Part shown: positions 1 to 7,965 of the stretch, piece by piece | How the letters are laid out: each line of letters begins with the position of its first letter | Numbering within the stretch: position 1 is the first letter of the stretch | DNA from: Phycisphaeraceae bacterium | GTDB taxonomy: Bacteria > Planctomycetota > Phycisphaerae > Phycisphaerales > Phycisphaeraceae | Length of the DNA: 11,383 nt | NCBI GenBank assembly: GCA_029260695.1 | Contig: JAJDCT010000316.1 | Span: 1-11,383, forward strand | Direction: 5' to 3' | The notes under the pieces: generated by a model | The model's input: the letters and a program-made list of their open reading frames with translations, nothing else | Databases searched by the model: none | What the model was told of the DNA's origin: nothing | Made by a program: the position numbers and the translations under genes

Positions 1-1671
1 CTCGACCTGCAACGCAAAATCGAAAAGCTCCAGGCCGACAAACGCGCCCTCTCCACCGAACACAACGACCGTACCATCGGTGACGAGCTGGACCGGATGA
101 CTCTCGTACGCGACAAGCTCGAAGCCGACCTCAACCAGACCCGGCATGAGCTGGCAGAGCTCGGCGTCTCCGACAGCAGCACGACCGACCCCGAGCAGTT
201 CAGCCTCGAACAACTCGCCACTCAAGACCCCCAACTCGCCATCATGCTACAGACCCGGAGCAAGTACGAATCAGACATCGACTACATGACCCGCAAGGGC
301 ATGGGCGAACGCCACCGCGAAGTCCGTGACGCACACGCGGCACTCGACACGCTCAACTCACAGATCGAAAAACTCTCAAACGCTCTCCGAGGCTCCTCTG
401 ATGGCTCATGGTCGCCAGATAACAGCAGCCCAGCCGATGCCGCCTCGCCCATCCTGCAACTCAAGGCCAAGGAAAAACGCCTCTCAAAGCAGTACGAAGA
501 CGCCAAGGCCGAAACACAGCACCTCGCTATGATCTACGGCCAGATGCAGACCATCACCACCGACCTCAAACGCAGGGACGGCGAACTCTCCGACACCGTG
601 TCCCGTATCGATAACCTCCTCGTCGAAGGCCAAGCCCCTGGCCGTGCCAAAATCATCCGTACAGGCGGGCTCCCCAGCACACCCTCTAACCTCGGCAAAC
701 GCAAACAGCTCGCAGCACTCGGAGGCATGGCGGGACTCTGCGCCGGCTTCGGTGTCATTATCCTCCTGGGCATGACAGACCGAAGGCTTCGCCATTTCGA
801 GGACGCACAGGTCGGCTTCGGCAGCATCCGAATGCTCGGCGTACTCCCCGAACTCCCAGACGACCTCACCGACCCAGAACAGGCCGTCACCGCTTCTCAC
901 TGCGTTCACCAGATCCGCACACTCCTGCAGATCGACCGCGGACCCGACGGCTTCATCCTCTCCATCACCGGACCCGCAGCAGGCTCAGGCAAGACCAGCC
1001 TCACCATGGCACTTGGCATGTCCTTCGCCGCCAGCGGCTCAAAAACCCTCATGATCGACTGTGATATCGTCGGCGGCGGGTTGACCCGCAGGATGCTCGA
1101 TTCCGACAACGCAAACCAAACATCCGGCGTCTTGGAAGCTTGCAACGGCACCGCGTTCAGTGACTGCGTCATCCACACAGCATTCCCCAACCTCAACCTC
1201 CTGCCCATCGGGGCCGCACTCCCCTCACAAGCAGGTGACCTCTCACCCGCCGCCGTCAGGAAACTCCTCGCCAAGGCCCGTGACGAGTACGACACCATCC
1301 TGGTCGATACCGGCCCCGTCCTGGGCAGCCTCGAATCCGCTATGGTCTCAGCCCAGGCAGACAAAACCGTCGTCATCGTCTCACGGGGCGACCAAAAACC
1401 CATCGTCGCCAAAAGCCTCACCCACCTGCGATCCATCGGTGCGGACATCGCCGGCGTCGTCTTCAACCACGCCGACCAAGTCGATATCGAACGCTCCACC
1501 TTCGCCAGCGTCACCGTCTCGCAGACCCGCAGGCAAGACGATAAAGTATTAAACGAGGTCCGCTGGATCGACCGCGATACCTCAAGCCGTTACGGGCCCC
1601 TCGCGACCGCCGTCGCGTCCTACGGCCGTAAAACCGACGAGCCCGACGACGCCGAAGAGAACCAAGGCTAA
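1..1671 (+). CDS. Wzc/GumC-like polysaccharide co-polymerase with BY-kinase-type ATPase domain (5' partial)
   Basis: The reading frame is already open at base 1, so the start lies outside the window; the Met at 97 is internal. From the first codon, about 200 residues are Gln/Glu/Leu/Lys-rich and look like the periplasmic coiled coil of chain-length determinant proteins. A Pro-containing stretch and one membrane segment follow (bases about 700-775, Ala/Gly-rich ending VIILLGM). The cytoplasmic ATPase domain has a Walker A motif GPAAGSGKTS (970-999), a Walker A'-like LMIDCD (1048-1065) and a Walker B ILVDTGP (1297-1317). Family members control exopolysaccharide chain length and export, and many autophosphorylate on a C-terminal Tyr cluster. 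Here the tail has only two Tyr (in SRYGPL and ASYGRK) and the usual Arg pair after the A' motif is missing, so kinase activity is uncertain. The sugar transferase begins 17 bases downstream, which indicates one operon. Confidence 0.88.
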   Translation, partial: LDLQRKIEKLQADKRALSTEHNDRTIGDELDRMTLVRDKLEADLNQTRHELAELGVSDSSTTDPEQFSLEQLATQDPQLAIMLQTRSKYESDIDYMTRKGMGERHREVRDAHAALDTLNSQIEKLSNALRGSSDGSWSPDNSSPADAASPILQLKAKEKRLSKQYEDAKAETQHLAMIYGQMQTITTDLKRRDGELSDTVSRIDNLLVEGQAPGRAKIIRTGGLPSTPSNLGKRKQLAALGGMAGLCAGFGVIILLGMTDRRLRHFEDAQVGFGSIRMLGVLPELPDDLTDPEQAVTASHCVHQIRTLLQIDRGPDGFILSITGPAAGSGKTSLTMALGMSFAASGSKTLMIDCDIVGGGLTRRMLDSDNANQTSGVLEACNGTAFSDCVIHTAFPNLNLLPIGAALPSQAGDLSPAAVRKLLAKARDEYDTILVDTGPVLGSLESAMVSAQADKTVVIVSRGDQKPIVAKSLTHLRSIGADIAGVVFNHADQVDIERSTFASVTVSQTRRQDDKVLNEVRWIDRDTSSRYGPLATAVASYGRKTDEPDDAEENQG

Positions 1672-1688
1672 ACCAACGCGACACGCCT

Positions 1689-3152
1689 ATGATCCGCCAA
1701 ACCGAACAGGACGCGGACACGCTCCCAACCCAGACCGTTTGGGGACTGGACGCCAACCAGCTCCACGCGCGGTTCTGGGCCGCCCGCGGCGTGCAGGTGG
1801 TCTGCCGCGGCGATGACACACCCGTCAGCGACGACGCGGAGCTCTTCCTCATGGCTGAGCCCTCGCACTTCTGCCTATTCCGCATCGACCAGATCATCGA
1901 CACGCTCAGCTGGCTCAAACCCAAGCTACTGTTCGTCCGCGTGCACGACCACCACGAGCACGGCTACCGCGAACAGATCCTCACCGACGACCAGGACCGC
2001 TTCATTCGCTTCCACCGGGAATACGGCGGAGCCGACTGCCGACTCATACGCGCCGCGGTCTGCTCAAACCCCCAACTCGCCGAACTCTGGCGATCCGCGC
2101 CCAACAACCGCGCCGGCTGGCGCCTACTCCGACAGAACGTCGCACAGGTCCACCGCACGACCATCTCCGTCAACGGCAGCGCTTACTACAAACACCTCAA
2201 GGACGAACGCACCCAGTTCATACGCGAACTCATCACCATCTGGCGCAGGCCCGACACCGCCATACGACGAGCCAAGCAGATGCTCGACGGCAACGTCTGG
2301 ATCGACCACCACACAACCGCAAACCCCAAAACACGGTTCATCGGCCCGGTCTGGGTCGGCACCGGACGCAAGCTCGATGGCATCGATAGCGTCGTCGGGC
2401 CCGCCGTCCTCTGGGACGATCCGAAGGCTCGACCCAAGGCGGGCAGTATCCGCTGGAACGCCGACGAACACGACACCCTGGGCGATCAGCCCATCACCCC
2501 GCCACGACGACTCAACCAGCTCCAGAAGGCCAATAAACGCGCCTTCGATATCCTCGCCTCCCTCTTGGGACTCGCGCTGACGCTCCCGCTGTACCCTCTG
2601 ATCTTGCTCATCATCTGGATCGAAGATGGCAGGCCCTTCTTCTTCGCTCACAGACGCGAAACACGCGGGGGCAGGGAGTTCCCATGCCTCAAATTCCGCA
2701 CCATGCGCAACAACGCCGAGCAACTCAAGCAGGAGCTCGCCGAACGAAACAAGTGTGACGGCCCGCAGTTCTTCATCGAAGACGACCCACGCATCACTCG
2801 CTTCGGCAAACTCATGCGCAGGTGCAACATCGACGAATTCCCCCAGTTCTTCAACGTCCTGATAGGGCATATGTCCATCGTCGGGCCCAGGCCCAGCCCG
2901 CACAGCGAAAACCAGTACTGCCCGCCTTGGCGCGAGGCCCGGCTGAGTGTCCGCCCCGGGATCACGGGGCTCTGGCAGGTCATGCGCAGCCGCCAAGACG
3001 GCCTGGATTTCCAGGAATGGATCCGCTACGACATCGAATACGTCGAAAATATGAGCTGGCGGATGGACATGTGGATCATCTGCAGGACCATCAGATACCT
3101 GCTGGGCGTTACCCGATCCTCCTGCAGCCCAACCCCGCCCACCCAACAGTAA
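1689..3152 (+). CDS. Undecaprenyl-phosphate sugar phosphotransferase (bacterial sugar transferase family) with extra N-terminal region
   Basis: The C-terminal half (about residues 282-485) is a typical bacterial sugar transferase of the WcaJ/WbaP type. It would move a sugar-1-phosphate from a nucleotide sugar onto undecaprenyl phosphate at the inner membrane, the first step of repeat-unit assembly. It has a hydrophobic segment (about 288-310), KFRTM (335-339), an acidic/basic block ending SIVGPRP (396-402) and RPGITGLWQV (422-431). Polytopic family members have several N-terminal TM helices; this protein has none. Instead it has about 200 soluble residues I do not recognise, then a segment (about 201-257) with GPVWVG and VVGPAVLWDD that resembles a left-handed beta-helix or nucleotidyltransferase-tail fragment. 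The start is the ATG 17 bases after the kinase stop; no clear Shine-Dalgarno is visible, so the exact start is less sure than the function. Confidence 0.9.
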   Translation: MIRQTEQDADTLPTQTVWGLDANQLHARFWAARGVQVVCRGDDTPVSDDAELFLMAEPSHFCLFRIDQIIDTLSWLKPKLLFVRVHDHHEHGYREQILTDDQDRFIRFHREYGGADCRLIRAAVCSNPQLAELWRSAPNNRAGWRLLRQNVAQVHRTTISVNGSAYYKHLKDERTQFIRELITIWRRPDTAIRRAKQMLDGNVWIDHHTTANPKTRFIGPVWVGTGRKLDGIDSVVGPAVLWDDPKARPKAGSIRWNADEHDTLGDQPITPPRRLNQLQKANKRAFDILASLLGLALTLPLYPLILLIIWIEDGRPFFFAHRRETRGGREFPCLKFRTMRNNAEQLKQELAERNKCDGPQFFIEDDPRITRFGKLMRRCNIDEFPQFFNVLIGHMSIVGPRPSPHSENQYCPPWREARLSVRPGITGLWQVMRSRQDGLDFQEWIRYDIEYVENMSWRMDMWIICRTIRYLLGVTRSSCSPTPPTQQ

Positions 3153-3185
3153 TACGGATTCTGTTTAATTCATGGGCGGACGCTT

Positions 3186-3231
3186 GCCCTCAGCCCCCGG
3201 CTTTGCCGGTGGATTGGTCAGGATGAGGGGC
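3186..3231 (+). other. Weak nested inverted repeat after the sugar transferase gene
   Basis: An inner hairpin CCGGC-TTT-GCCGG (3197-3209) sits inside a longer imperfect pair, GCCCTCA (3186-3192) with TGAGGGGC (3224-3231), followed by CCGAGTTTT. It could be an extra 3' end or stabilising structure for the exopolysaccharide mRNA. The downstream perfect hairpin is a much better terminator, so the role of this one is only suggested. Confidence 0.3.
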
Positions 3232-3289
3232 CCGAGTTTTAATCGTGATCCGTGTAATAGACCCGGACCAACTGACCGCTTCCAAAAAT

Positions 3290-3324
3290 AAAAGTGCCCG
3301 CGTTCGGTGAACGCGGGCACTTTT
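3290..3324. terminator. Bidirectional intrinsic terminator between convergent operons
   Basis: A perfect 16-bp stem (left arm from 3290 to 3305, right arm from 3309 to 3324) closes a GGT loop. A T tract follows on the plus strand (TTTTTTAT, ending 3328). The A-rich left flank (AAAAATAAAA, 3284-3293) gives a U tract when read on the minus strand. It lies 138 bases after the sugar transferase stop and 25 bases after the gltA stop, so it can end both convergent transcripts. Confidence 0.92.
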
Positions 3325-3348
3325 TTATAACTTAATCCGCCGGCCGTA

Positions 3349-4653
3349 TCACCCGCGCTGATCAACCGCGACAAAATCACGCTCGGTCGCCCCGGTGTAG
3401 ACCTGCCGGGGCCTGGCGATCCGCCCGCTGGGGTTCTCGTGCTGTTCCTTCCAGTGTGCGATCCAGCCGGGCATCCGACCGATCGCGAACATCACCGTGA
3501 ACATCTCCACCGGGATACCGATCGTACGCAGGATGATCCCCGAGTAGAAATCGACGTTGGGGTACAGGTTCCGCGACAGGAAGAAGTCGTCGTGCCTCGC
3601 AACCTCCTCGAGCTCCTGAGCGATCGGCAGCAGCGGGTCGTCGACCCCCAGCTTCTTCAACAGATCGTCGCTGGCGTCCTTCAGAATCGTCGCGCGGGGG
3701 TCGCTGCTCTTGTACACCCGGTGCCCAAAGCCCATCAGCTTAAACTCGCGGTTCTTCACACGCTCGACCACCTTCTTGACGTCAAGCCCTTCCCTGTGGA
3801 TCGCCTCGAGCATCTCGATGCACCGCTGATTCGCACCACCGTGCAACGGCCCCCACAGGGCACAGACCGCGGCGGACATCGACGCAAACAGGTTCGCCTC
3901 ACTCGACCCGACCACCCGTGCGGTCGACGTCGAACAGTTCTGCTCGTGGTCCGCGTGAAGCATCAGGAACAGGTCCAACGCCCGAACCACCTCCGGCTCC
4001 GCGGAGTACCGGCCGTATGGCTTGCTGAACATCCCGTGAAGGAAGTTGCTGCAGTAATCCAACGACGGGTCCGGGTAACGCTGCGGCTGACCGATCGACT
4101 TCTTGTAACTGAACGACGCGATCGTCGACACCTTCGCCATCAGCATCGCCACCACATTCAGCGACGACTCCTCGATAGCATTGTTCTCAAGCAGCTCCGG
4201 GTGGTAGCAACTGCTGGCGTTGATCATCGCGCTGAGGACCGCCATCGGGTGCGCCGTCGCCGGGAAACCCTCGAAGTGGTGCCGCATGTCCTGGTGCAGC
4301 AACGCGTGTTCTTTGATCTGGTCCGCCAACTCATCGACCTGACCGGCCTTGGGGAGCTCACCGAAAATCAGCAGCCAGGCAACCTCCAGGAAACTGCTGT
4401 TCTTCGCCAGCGTCTCCATCGTGTACCCACGATACCGCAGGATCCCCTTCTCGCCATCGATGTAGGTGATCGCCGAACGGCAGGCCCCCGTATTGCCAAA
4501 CCCGTTGTCCAGGGTGATGTACCCCGTCTCGCCTCGGAGTTTGCTGATATCGACCGCGTGTTCGTTCTCAGAGCCGACTACGACCGGAAGGTCGATGCTC
4601 TTGTCACCTAGTTGGAGTTTTGCTGTCTGATTCATGACTTCTTGCACCGGCAT
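3349..4653 (-). CDS. gltA: Citrate synthase (type II-like, E. coli GltA-like)
   Basis: This enzyme condenses oxaloacetate with acetyl-CoA to citrate, the entry step of the TCA cycle, in the cytoplasm. The 434-residue length and sequence follow the E. coli-type enzyme from end to end. Visible marks are LHADHEQN (232-239), the catalytic His in GPLHGGAN (H271), the signature GFGHRVYKSSDPR with catalytic H311, and the catalytic Asp in PNVDFYSG (D368). The C-terminal ARPRQVYTG block is also conserved. There are two candidate ATGs, at 4653 and 4635; neither has a strong Shine-Dalgarno, and the second (MNQTAKLQL) gives an N-terminus close to E. coli GltA. The gene lies 129 bases after atpA on the same strand, where the gamma subunit gene would usually be. 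It may be cotranscribed with the ATP synthase genes or have its own promoter in that gap. It ends at the convergent terminator. Confidence 0.97.
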   Translation of the reverse strand: MPVQEVMNQTAKLQLGDKSIDLPVVVGSENEHAVDISKLRGETGYITLDNGFGNTGACRSAITYIDGEKGILRYRGYTMETLAKNSSFLEVAWLLIFGELPKAGQVDELADQIKEHALLHQDMRHHFEGFPATAHPMAVLSAMINASSCYHPELLENNAIEESSLNVVAMLMAKVSTIASFSYKKSIGQPQRYPDPSLDYCSNFLHGMFSKPYGRYSAEPEVVRALDLFLMLHADHEQNCSTSTARVVGSSEANLFASMSAAVCALWGPLHGGANQRCIEMLEAIHREGLDVKKVVERVKNREFKLMGFGHRVYKSSDPRATILKDASDDLLKKLGVDDPLLPIAQELEEVARHDDFFLSRNLYPNVDFYSGIILRTIGIPVEMFTVMFAIGRMPGWIAHWKEQHENPSGRIARPRQVYTGATERDFVAVDQRG

Positions 4654-4782
4654 AATGGTATTAGCCCCACGAGTGTATTATTAAAAGAGAACCTGATTCT
4701 AGGCCCTAACAGCCCCCCGGGCCAGTGCGGGGGCCATTATCCCGCATACCAGCATGTAACAGGCGTTCCGACCCGACCGGGG
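4654..4782 (-). other. atpA-gltA intergenic gap with inverted repeat
   Basis: This 129-bp gap contains a GC-rich inverted repeat, GCCCCC (4712-4717) with GGGGGC (4729-4734), not followed by a T run on the minus strand, so it is not a convincing intrinsic terminator. Closer to gltA the minus strand becomes AT-rich (TTTTAATAATAC, about 4673-4684), a possible -10 region without a clear -35. Read-through from atpA and an internal gltA promoter are both possible. Confidence 0.35.
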
Positions 4783-6333
4783 TCAGGACGAAGCGGCCGT
4801 GGCCAGCCAACCAGCCTTAAAGTCGTCAGTCGACTTCTTGATCTCTTCACGCAGCGAATCGTCCATCGCCTTGGCCGACACCAGCTTGTCCCGGACCGCC
4901 TTGCCCGGACCCGCGAAGTGCTCAACCAATGCCGTGCTGAACGCCTGGACCTGGTCCAGCTTCAGATCGTCCAACACGCCAGTCGAGCCGGCGAAGATCA
5001 GGATCACCTGATCGATCACATCCATCGGCACGAACTGCGGCTGCTTGAGCAGCTCCACCATCCGGGCACCACGGTCTAGCTGGTGCTGCGTCGCCTTATC
5101 CAGATCCGTCCCCAACTGCGAGAACGCCTCGAGCTCGCGGAACGAAGCCAGGTCCAGACGCAGCGTGCCAGCCACCTGCTTCATCGCCTTGATCTGCGCG
5201 TTGCCGCCCACGCGCGACACGCTGATCCCGACATTGATCGCCGGACGCACGCCCGCAAAGAATAACTCGGGCTCAAGATAAATCTGACCGTCCGTGATCG
5301 AGATCACGTTCGTCGGGATATACGCGGAAACGTCGCCCTCCTGCGTCTCGATGATCGGCAACGCCGTCAGCGAACCGCCCCCGTTGTCGTCAGACAGCTT
5401 CGTCGCACGCTCCAACAAACGCGAGTGAAGATAGAACACGTCACCCGGGTACGCCTCACGCCCAGGCGGCCGACGCAGCAACAGCGACAACTGCCGGTAC
5501 GACGCAGCCTGCTTCGACAGGTCGTCGTAGATGCACAAGACGTGCTTGCCCTGCCACATGAAGTGCTCGCCCATCGCGCAACCGGTGTACGGAGCGATGT
5601 ACTGCATCGGGGCCGGCTCACTGGCGCCGGCATTGACCACGATCGTATAGTCCATGGCCCCCGCCTCACGCAACGACTCGACCACCGACGCCACCGTCGA
5701 ATCCTTCTGCCCGACCGCGACGTAGATGCAGATCATCTCTTCGTCGGTCCCCAGGTATTTCTTCTGGTTGATGATCGCGTCGATCGCCACCGCCGTCTTG
5801 CCGGTCTTACGGTCGCCGATGATCAGCTCACGCTGGCCCCGGCCAACCGGGATCATCGAGTCCACCGCCTTGATCCCCGTCTGCATCGGCTGGGTCACGG
5901 GCTGACGCTCAGCGATACCCGGGGCGATGATGTCCACCTTACGCATCTGGTCCGATTGGATCGGGCCCTTGCCGTCGATCGGTTCACCCAGTGCATTCAC
6001 CACCCGGCCAAGCAGCGCGTCGCCCGCAGGCACCACCAGCAGCTCACCGGTCGATCGCACGCTCATCCCTTCCTTGATGTCCAGGTAGTCACCGAAGATG
6101 ACCGCACCGACGATGTCCTGCTCCAGGTTCATCACCTGCCCGCGGACACTCTTGCCGTCGCCGATCTGGAACTCCAGCATCTCACCGGCCATCGCCTCGC
6201 TCAGGCCATAGATCCGCGCGATCCCGTCCCCGACCTCGACCACCGTCCCGATCTGCGAGACCTCCAGCTCCGTCGAGTATCGCTCGACCTCCTGCTTGAT
6301 GACCGCGGTGATTTCATCCGTTTTGATCTTCAT
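4783..6333 (-). CDS. atpA: ATP synthase F1 subunit alpha
   Basis: This is the non-catalytic nucleotide-binding subunit of the F1 hexamer. The 516 residues match the usual bacterial length. It has an N-terminal delta-contact helix, a beta-barrel domain (about 25-95), the Walker A motif GDRKTGKT (173-180), an acidic Walker B region LCIYDD (266-271), and the alpha/beta signature [13 protein letters not shown] (364-376). The Arg at 374 is the conserved arginine that reaches into the catalytic site of the neighbouring beta subunit. The start is the ATG at 6333, with GGAG six bases upstream. A 105-bp gap separates it from atpH; it holds a hairpin (6347-6364) just before the ribosome binding site. 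The usual downstream genes atpG, atpD and atpC do not follow; gltA does. Confidence 0.99.
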   Translation of the reverse strand: MKIKTDEITAVIKQEVERYSTELEVSQIGTVVEVGDGIARIYGLSEAMAGEMLEFQIGDGKSVRGQVMNLEQDIVGAVIFGDYLDIKEGMSVRSTGELLVVPAGDALLGRVVNALGEPIDGKGPIQSDQMRKVDIIAPGIAERQPVTQPMQTGIKAVDSMIPVGRGQRELIIGDRKTGKTAVAIDAIINQKKYLGTDEEMICIYVAVGQKDSTVASVVESLREAGAMDYTIVVNAGASEPAPMQYIAPYTGCAMGEHFMWQGKHVLCIYDDLSKQAASYRQLSLLLRRPPGREAYPGDVFYLHSRLLERATKLSDDNGGGSLTALPIIETQEGDVSAYIPTNVISITDGQIYLEPELFFAGVRPAINVGISVSRVGGNAQIKAMKQVAGTLRLDLASFRELEAFSQLGTDLDKATQHQLDRGARMVELLKQPQFVPMDVIDQVILIFAGSTGVLDDLKLDQVQAFSTALVEHFAGPGKAVRDKLVSAKAMDDSLREEIKKSTDDFKAGWLATAASS

Positions 6334-6346
6334 CGCTGACTCCGGT

Positions 6347-6364
6347 TGCGGCTTGCTCGCCGCA
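6347..6364 (-). other. Hairpin immediately upstream of the atpA ribosome binding site
   Basis: The inverted repeat TGCGGC (6347-6352) / GCCGCA (6359-6364) with a 6-nt loop lies just 5' of the GGAG that serves atpA. No T tract follows, so it is more likely an intercistronic mRNA structure than a terminator. Its effect on atpA translation or mRNA processing is inference. Confidence 0.4.
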
Positions 6365-6438
6365 GAATGCTTCTAAAAAACCCTGGTTAAATATCCCATC
6401 CGCGACTCGGCCGCCCGCTCGCGTCTCGTTTCTATCTA

Positions 6439-7035
6439 TTAGCCTTCCAACTGCCCACCGGCACGCGCCCGTTCACGGCCCGCATCGACCAGCTTACGCT
6501 TCATGATCCGCAGCTGCGTCGCCACGCTCCCGTCGATCAGACGGTCCCCGACGCGCACCTTCAGCCCGCCGATCAACTCCGGGTCCACGTGCTGATGTAA
6601 CTGCACCTGCTTGCCCATCGCGCCACCGATCGACTCCGCAACACCCCGGCTCGCCTCGTCGGAAAGCGCTTCAGCAACATACACATCCACACCCAGCTCG
6701 CCACGCGCCTCAGACACCAGCCCGCGGTAAGTGACCAATATCCCCGCAAGCGCGCCCAGGCGGTCCTTGCGATTGACCACCTGGATAAACCGGTACAGCA
6801 CGTCGCTGACCCTGCCCTTGAACAACTGCTCGACCACGCCGCTGCGTTGCGAGGAGTTCAACGCCCGGCTGGACAACAACACGTCCAGGTCTGGCTCTTG
6901 GCTGAGCAACCCAAGCAACTCGCCCGCCTCATCAGCAAGCTCGTCCGCCTGACCCAGGGCCGCAGCCAACTCAAGCAACGCCTGCGCGTAGACCCGGCTC
7001 ACCGAGTCTGTCTTCTGTTCAGCATCTCCGGACAC
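6439..7035 (-). CDS. atpH: ATP synthase F1 subunit delta (GTG start preferred)
   Basis: The delta subunit joins the b-subunit stator to the top of F1. The body starts with the family-typical SRVYAQALLELA helix and ends with the conserved delta/OSCP signature GGLKVRVGDRLIDGSVATQL. I chose the GTG at 7035 because GGAGG (minus strand, 7043-7047) lies exactly seven bases before it and the resulting 198 residues are close to the family length of about 180. The frame also has an ATG at 7128, eight bases after the atpF stop, which would add 31 residues (MANRFSRMLKKFGL...) but has no Shine-Dalgarno. The 101-bp gap implied by the GTG start matches other gaps in this operon (82-105 bases). Identity as delta is secure; the start is about 60:40. 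Confidence 0.93.
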   Translation of the reverse strand: MSGDAEQKTDSVSRVYAQALLELAAALGQADELADEAGELLGLLSQEPDLDVLLSSRALNSSQRSGVVEQLFKGRVSDVLYRFIQVVNRKDRLGALAGILVTYRGLVSEARGELGVDVYVAEALSDEASRGVAESIGGAMGKQVQLHQHVDPELIGGLKVRVGDRLIDGSVATQLRIMKRKLVDAGRERARAGGQLEG

Positions 7036-7047
7036 CCGCAATCCTCC
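7036..7047 (-). promoter_or_regulatory. Strong Shine-Dalgarno deciding the atpH start
   Basis: On the minus strand GGAGG (7047-7043) is followed by seven bases and then GTG at 7035, an ideal ribosome binding geometry. It lies inside the longer frame that starts at the ATG at 7128, which has no such site. It supports the shorter delta subunit. Confidence 0.55.
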
Positions 7048-7136
7048 ATCTTGATGGGGCAATTCCCCCCCGCCGGCCCCGAGCGCCAACCCAAACTTCT
7101 TCAACATTCGGCTGAATCGGTTAGCCATCGTGTCTG

Positions 7137-7883
7137 CTAGTTCTGACCCGCGTCGTTAAGTTTCGCGATCGATTCACGCACCAGCGACTCCTGATCGCCC
7201 GCGTTGATCTCCCGCCGTAATATCTGACCCGCCACCTGCGTCGCCAGCGTCGCCGTCTGCTCGTAAATCTCCGATACCGCACGCTCCTTGGCGGACTGGA
7301 TGTCCGCCTCGGCACGCTGCCGCATCTGCGCGAGGTCCGCCTGCGCCTGCTCCTTGAGCTGCGCCGCAACCTGCTGCGCCGCGCCACGGCTCTCATCCAC
7401 GATCTGCTGCGCCTGTTTCTGCGCCTCCGCCAGCTGCTGCTTGTATTCAGCCAGCGTGCCCGACGCAGCCTTCGCCGCGTCCTCAGCACCCTTTAGATCG
7501 CCCCGGACCTTGTCCTCACGGGCCTTCAGCGATGCCAAAATCTTCGGCCAAACAAAAATACTAAGAACCACAAAGAAAATCCCGAACACCACGACCGTGT
7601 ACAACGCCTCCTGCCACACCCTTGGGTCCGACAGCGGCAAGATCAACGGACGCTTTTCATGAACGTCGCCGTGACCACCGGCATCAGCGGCATCCGCGGC
7701 ATGGCCAGCGGCATGGCCAGCGACTTGGTCGGCTGCATCGTGTACCTGCGTGGCGACTTCGGCGTGTGTTGTATCAGCCGCTTCGCCATGATCCTGTGCG
7801 GACAGTGGACCCGCCATCATCAGGCAGACAAAAACAGTTGCGATCTGGAATAAACGGGTGTGACGCATCAGGGAGTGTCCCAT
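7137..7883 (-). CDS. atpF: ATP synthase Fo subunit b, with signal peptide and His/Ala-rich exported segment
   Basis: The b subunit is the peripheral stalk of the ATP synthase. From the ATG at 7883 the protein has 248 residues. It has a likely signal peptide (1-29: basic MRHTR, hydrophobic core, PLSA before Gln30), a His/Ala/Asp-rich segment (30-76, seven His), one TM helix (about 93-114, ALYTVVVFGIFFVVL), then a long Ala/Gln/Glu/Lys-rich helix that forms the cytoplasmic coiled coil and ends with the delta-binding region. The E. coli b subunit (156 residues) lacks the signal peptide and linker. A TTG at 7988 extends the frame but lies inside atpE; the ATG at 7868 is an alternative start just upstream of the signal core. 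AGGA lies ten bases before the chosen ATG. There is a hairpin-rich gap to atpE. Confidence 0.95.
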   Translation of the reverse strand: MGHSLMRHTRLFQIATVFVCLMMAGPLSAQDHGEAADTTHAEVATQVHDAADQVAGHAAGHAADAADAGGHGDVHEKRPLILPLSDPRVWQEALYTVVVFGIFFVVLSIFVWPKILASLKAREDKVRGDLKGAEDAAKAASGTLAEYKQQLAEAQKQAQQIVDESRGAAQQVAAQLKEQAQADLAQMRQRAEADIQSAKERAVSEIYEQTATLATQVAGQILRREINAGDQESLVRESIAKLNDAGQN

Positions 7884-7903
7884 GTTTCTCGTGTCCTGGT
7901 TAA

Positions 7904-7956
7904 GCCCGAACTTTCGGGCCGGCAAAGTCACGCCTCGGCGGTCAGGCCGGGGCGTG
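7904..7956 (-). other. Tandem hairpins in the atpE-atpF gap
   Basis: Two inverted repeats lie between atpE and atpF. The first is GCCCGAA (7904-7910) / TTCGGGC (7913-7919). The second is CACGCC (7929-7934) / GGCGTG (7951-7956) enclosing CGGC (7936-7939) / GCCG (7946-7949). Neither has a downstream U tract on the minus strand. Such structures at the 3' side of atpE could protect that part of the mRNA from decay, which would fit the many copies of subunit c per enzyme. That role is inferred. Confidence 0.45.
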
Positions 7957-7965
7957 GGATGGTAA

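Noticed and set aside
2124..3146. Minus-strand open frame (340 codons) opposite the sugar transferase
   Set aside because: The sense strand has all sugar transferase motifs. The antisense product is acidic, Gly/Val-rich and has no domain.
3439..4611. Long open frame on the plus strand (390 codons) opposite gltA
   Set aside because: It is antisense to a secure citrate synthase. The product is Arg/His/Val/Leu-rich without any recognisable domain, as expected from GC-rich antisense frames.
5425..6339. Long plus-strand open frame (304 codons) opposite atpA
   Set aside because: Antisense shadow of atpA; rich in His, Arg, Asp and Leu, with no motif and no ribosome binding site worth noting.
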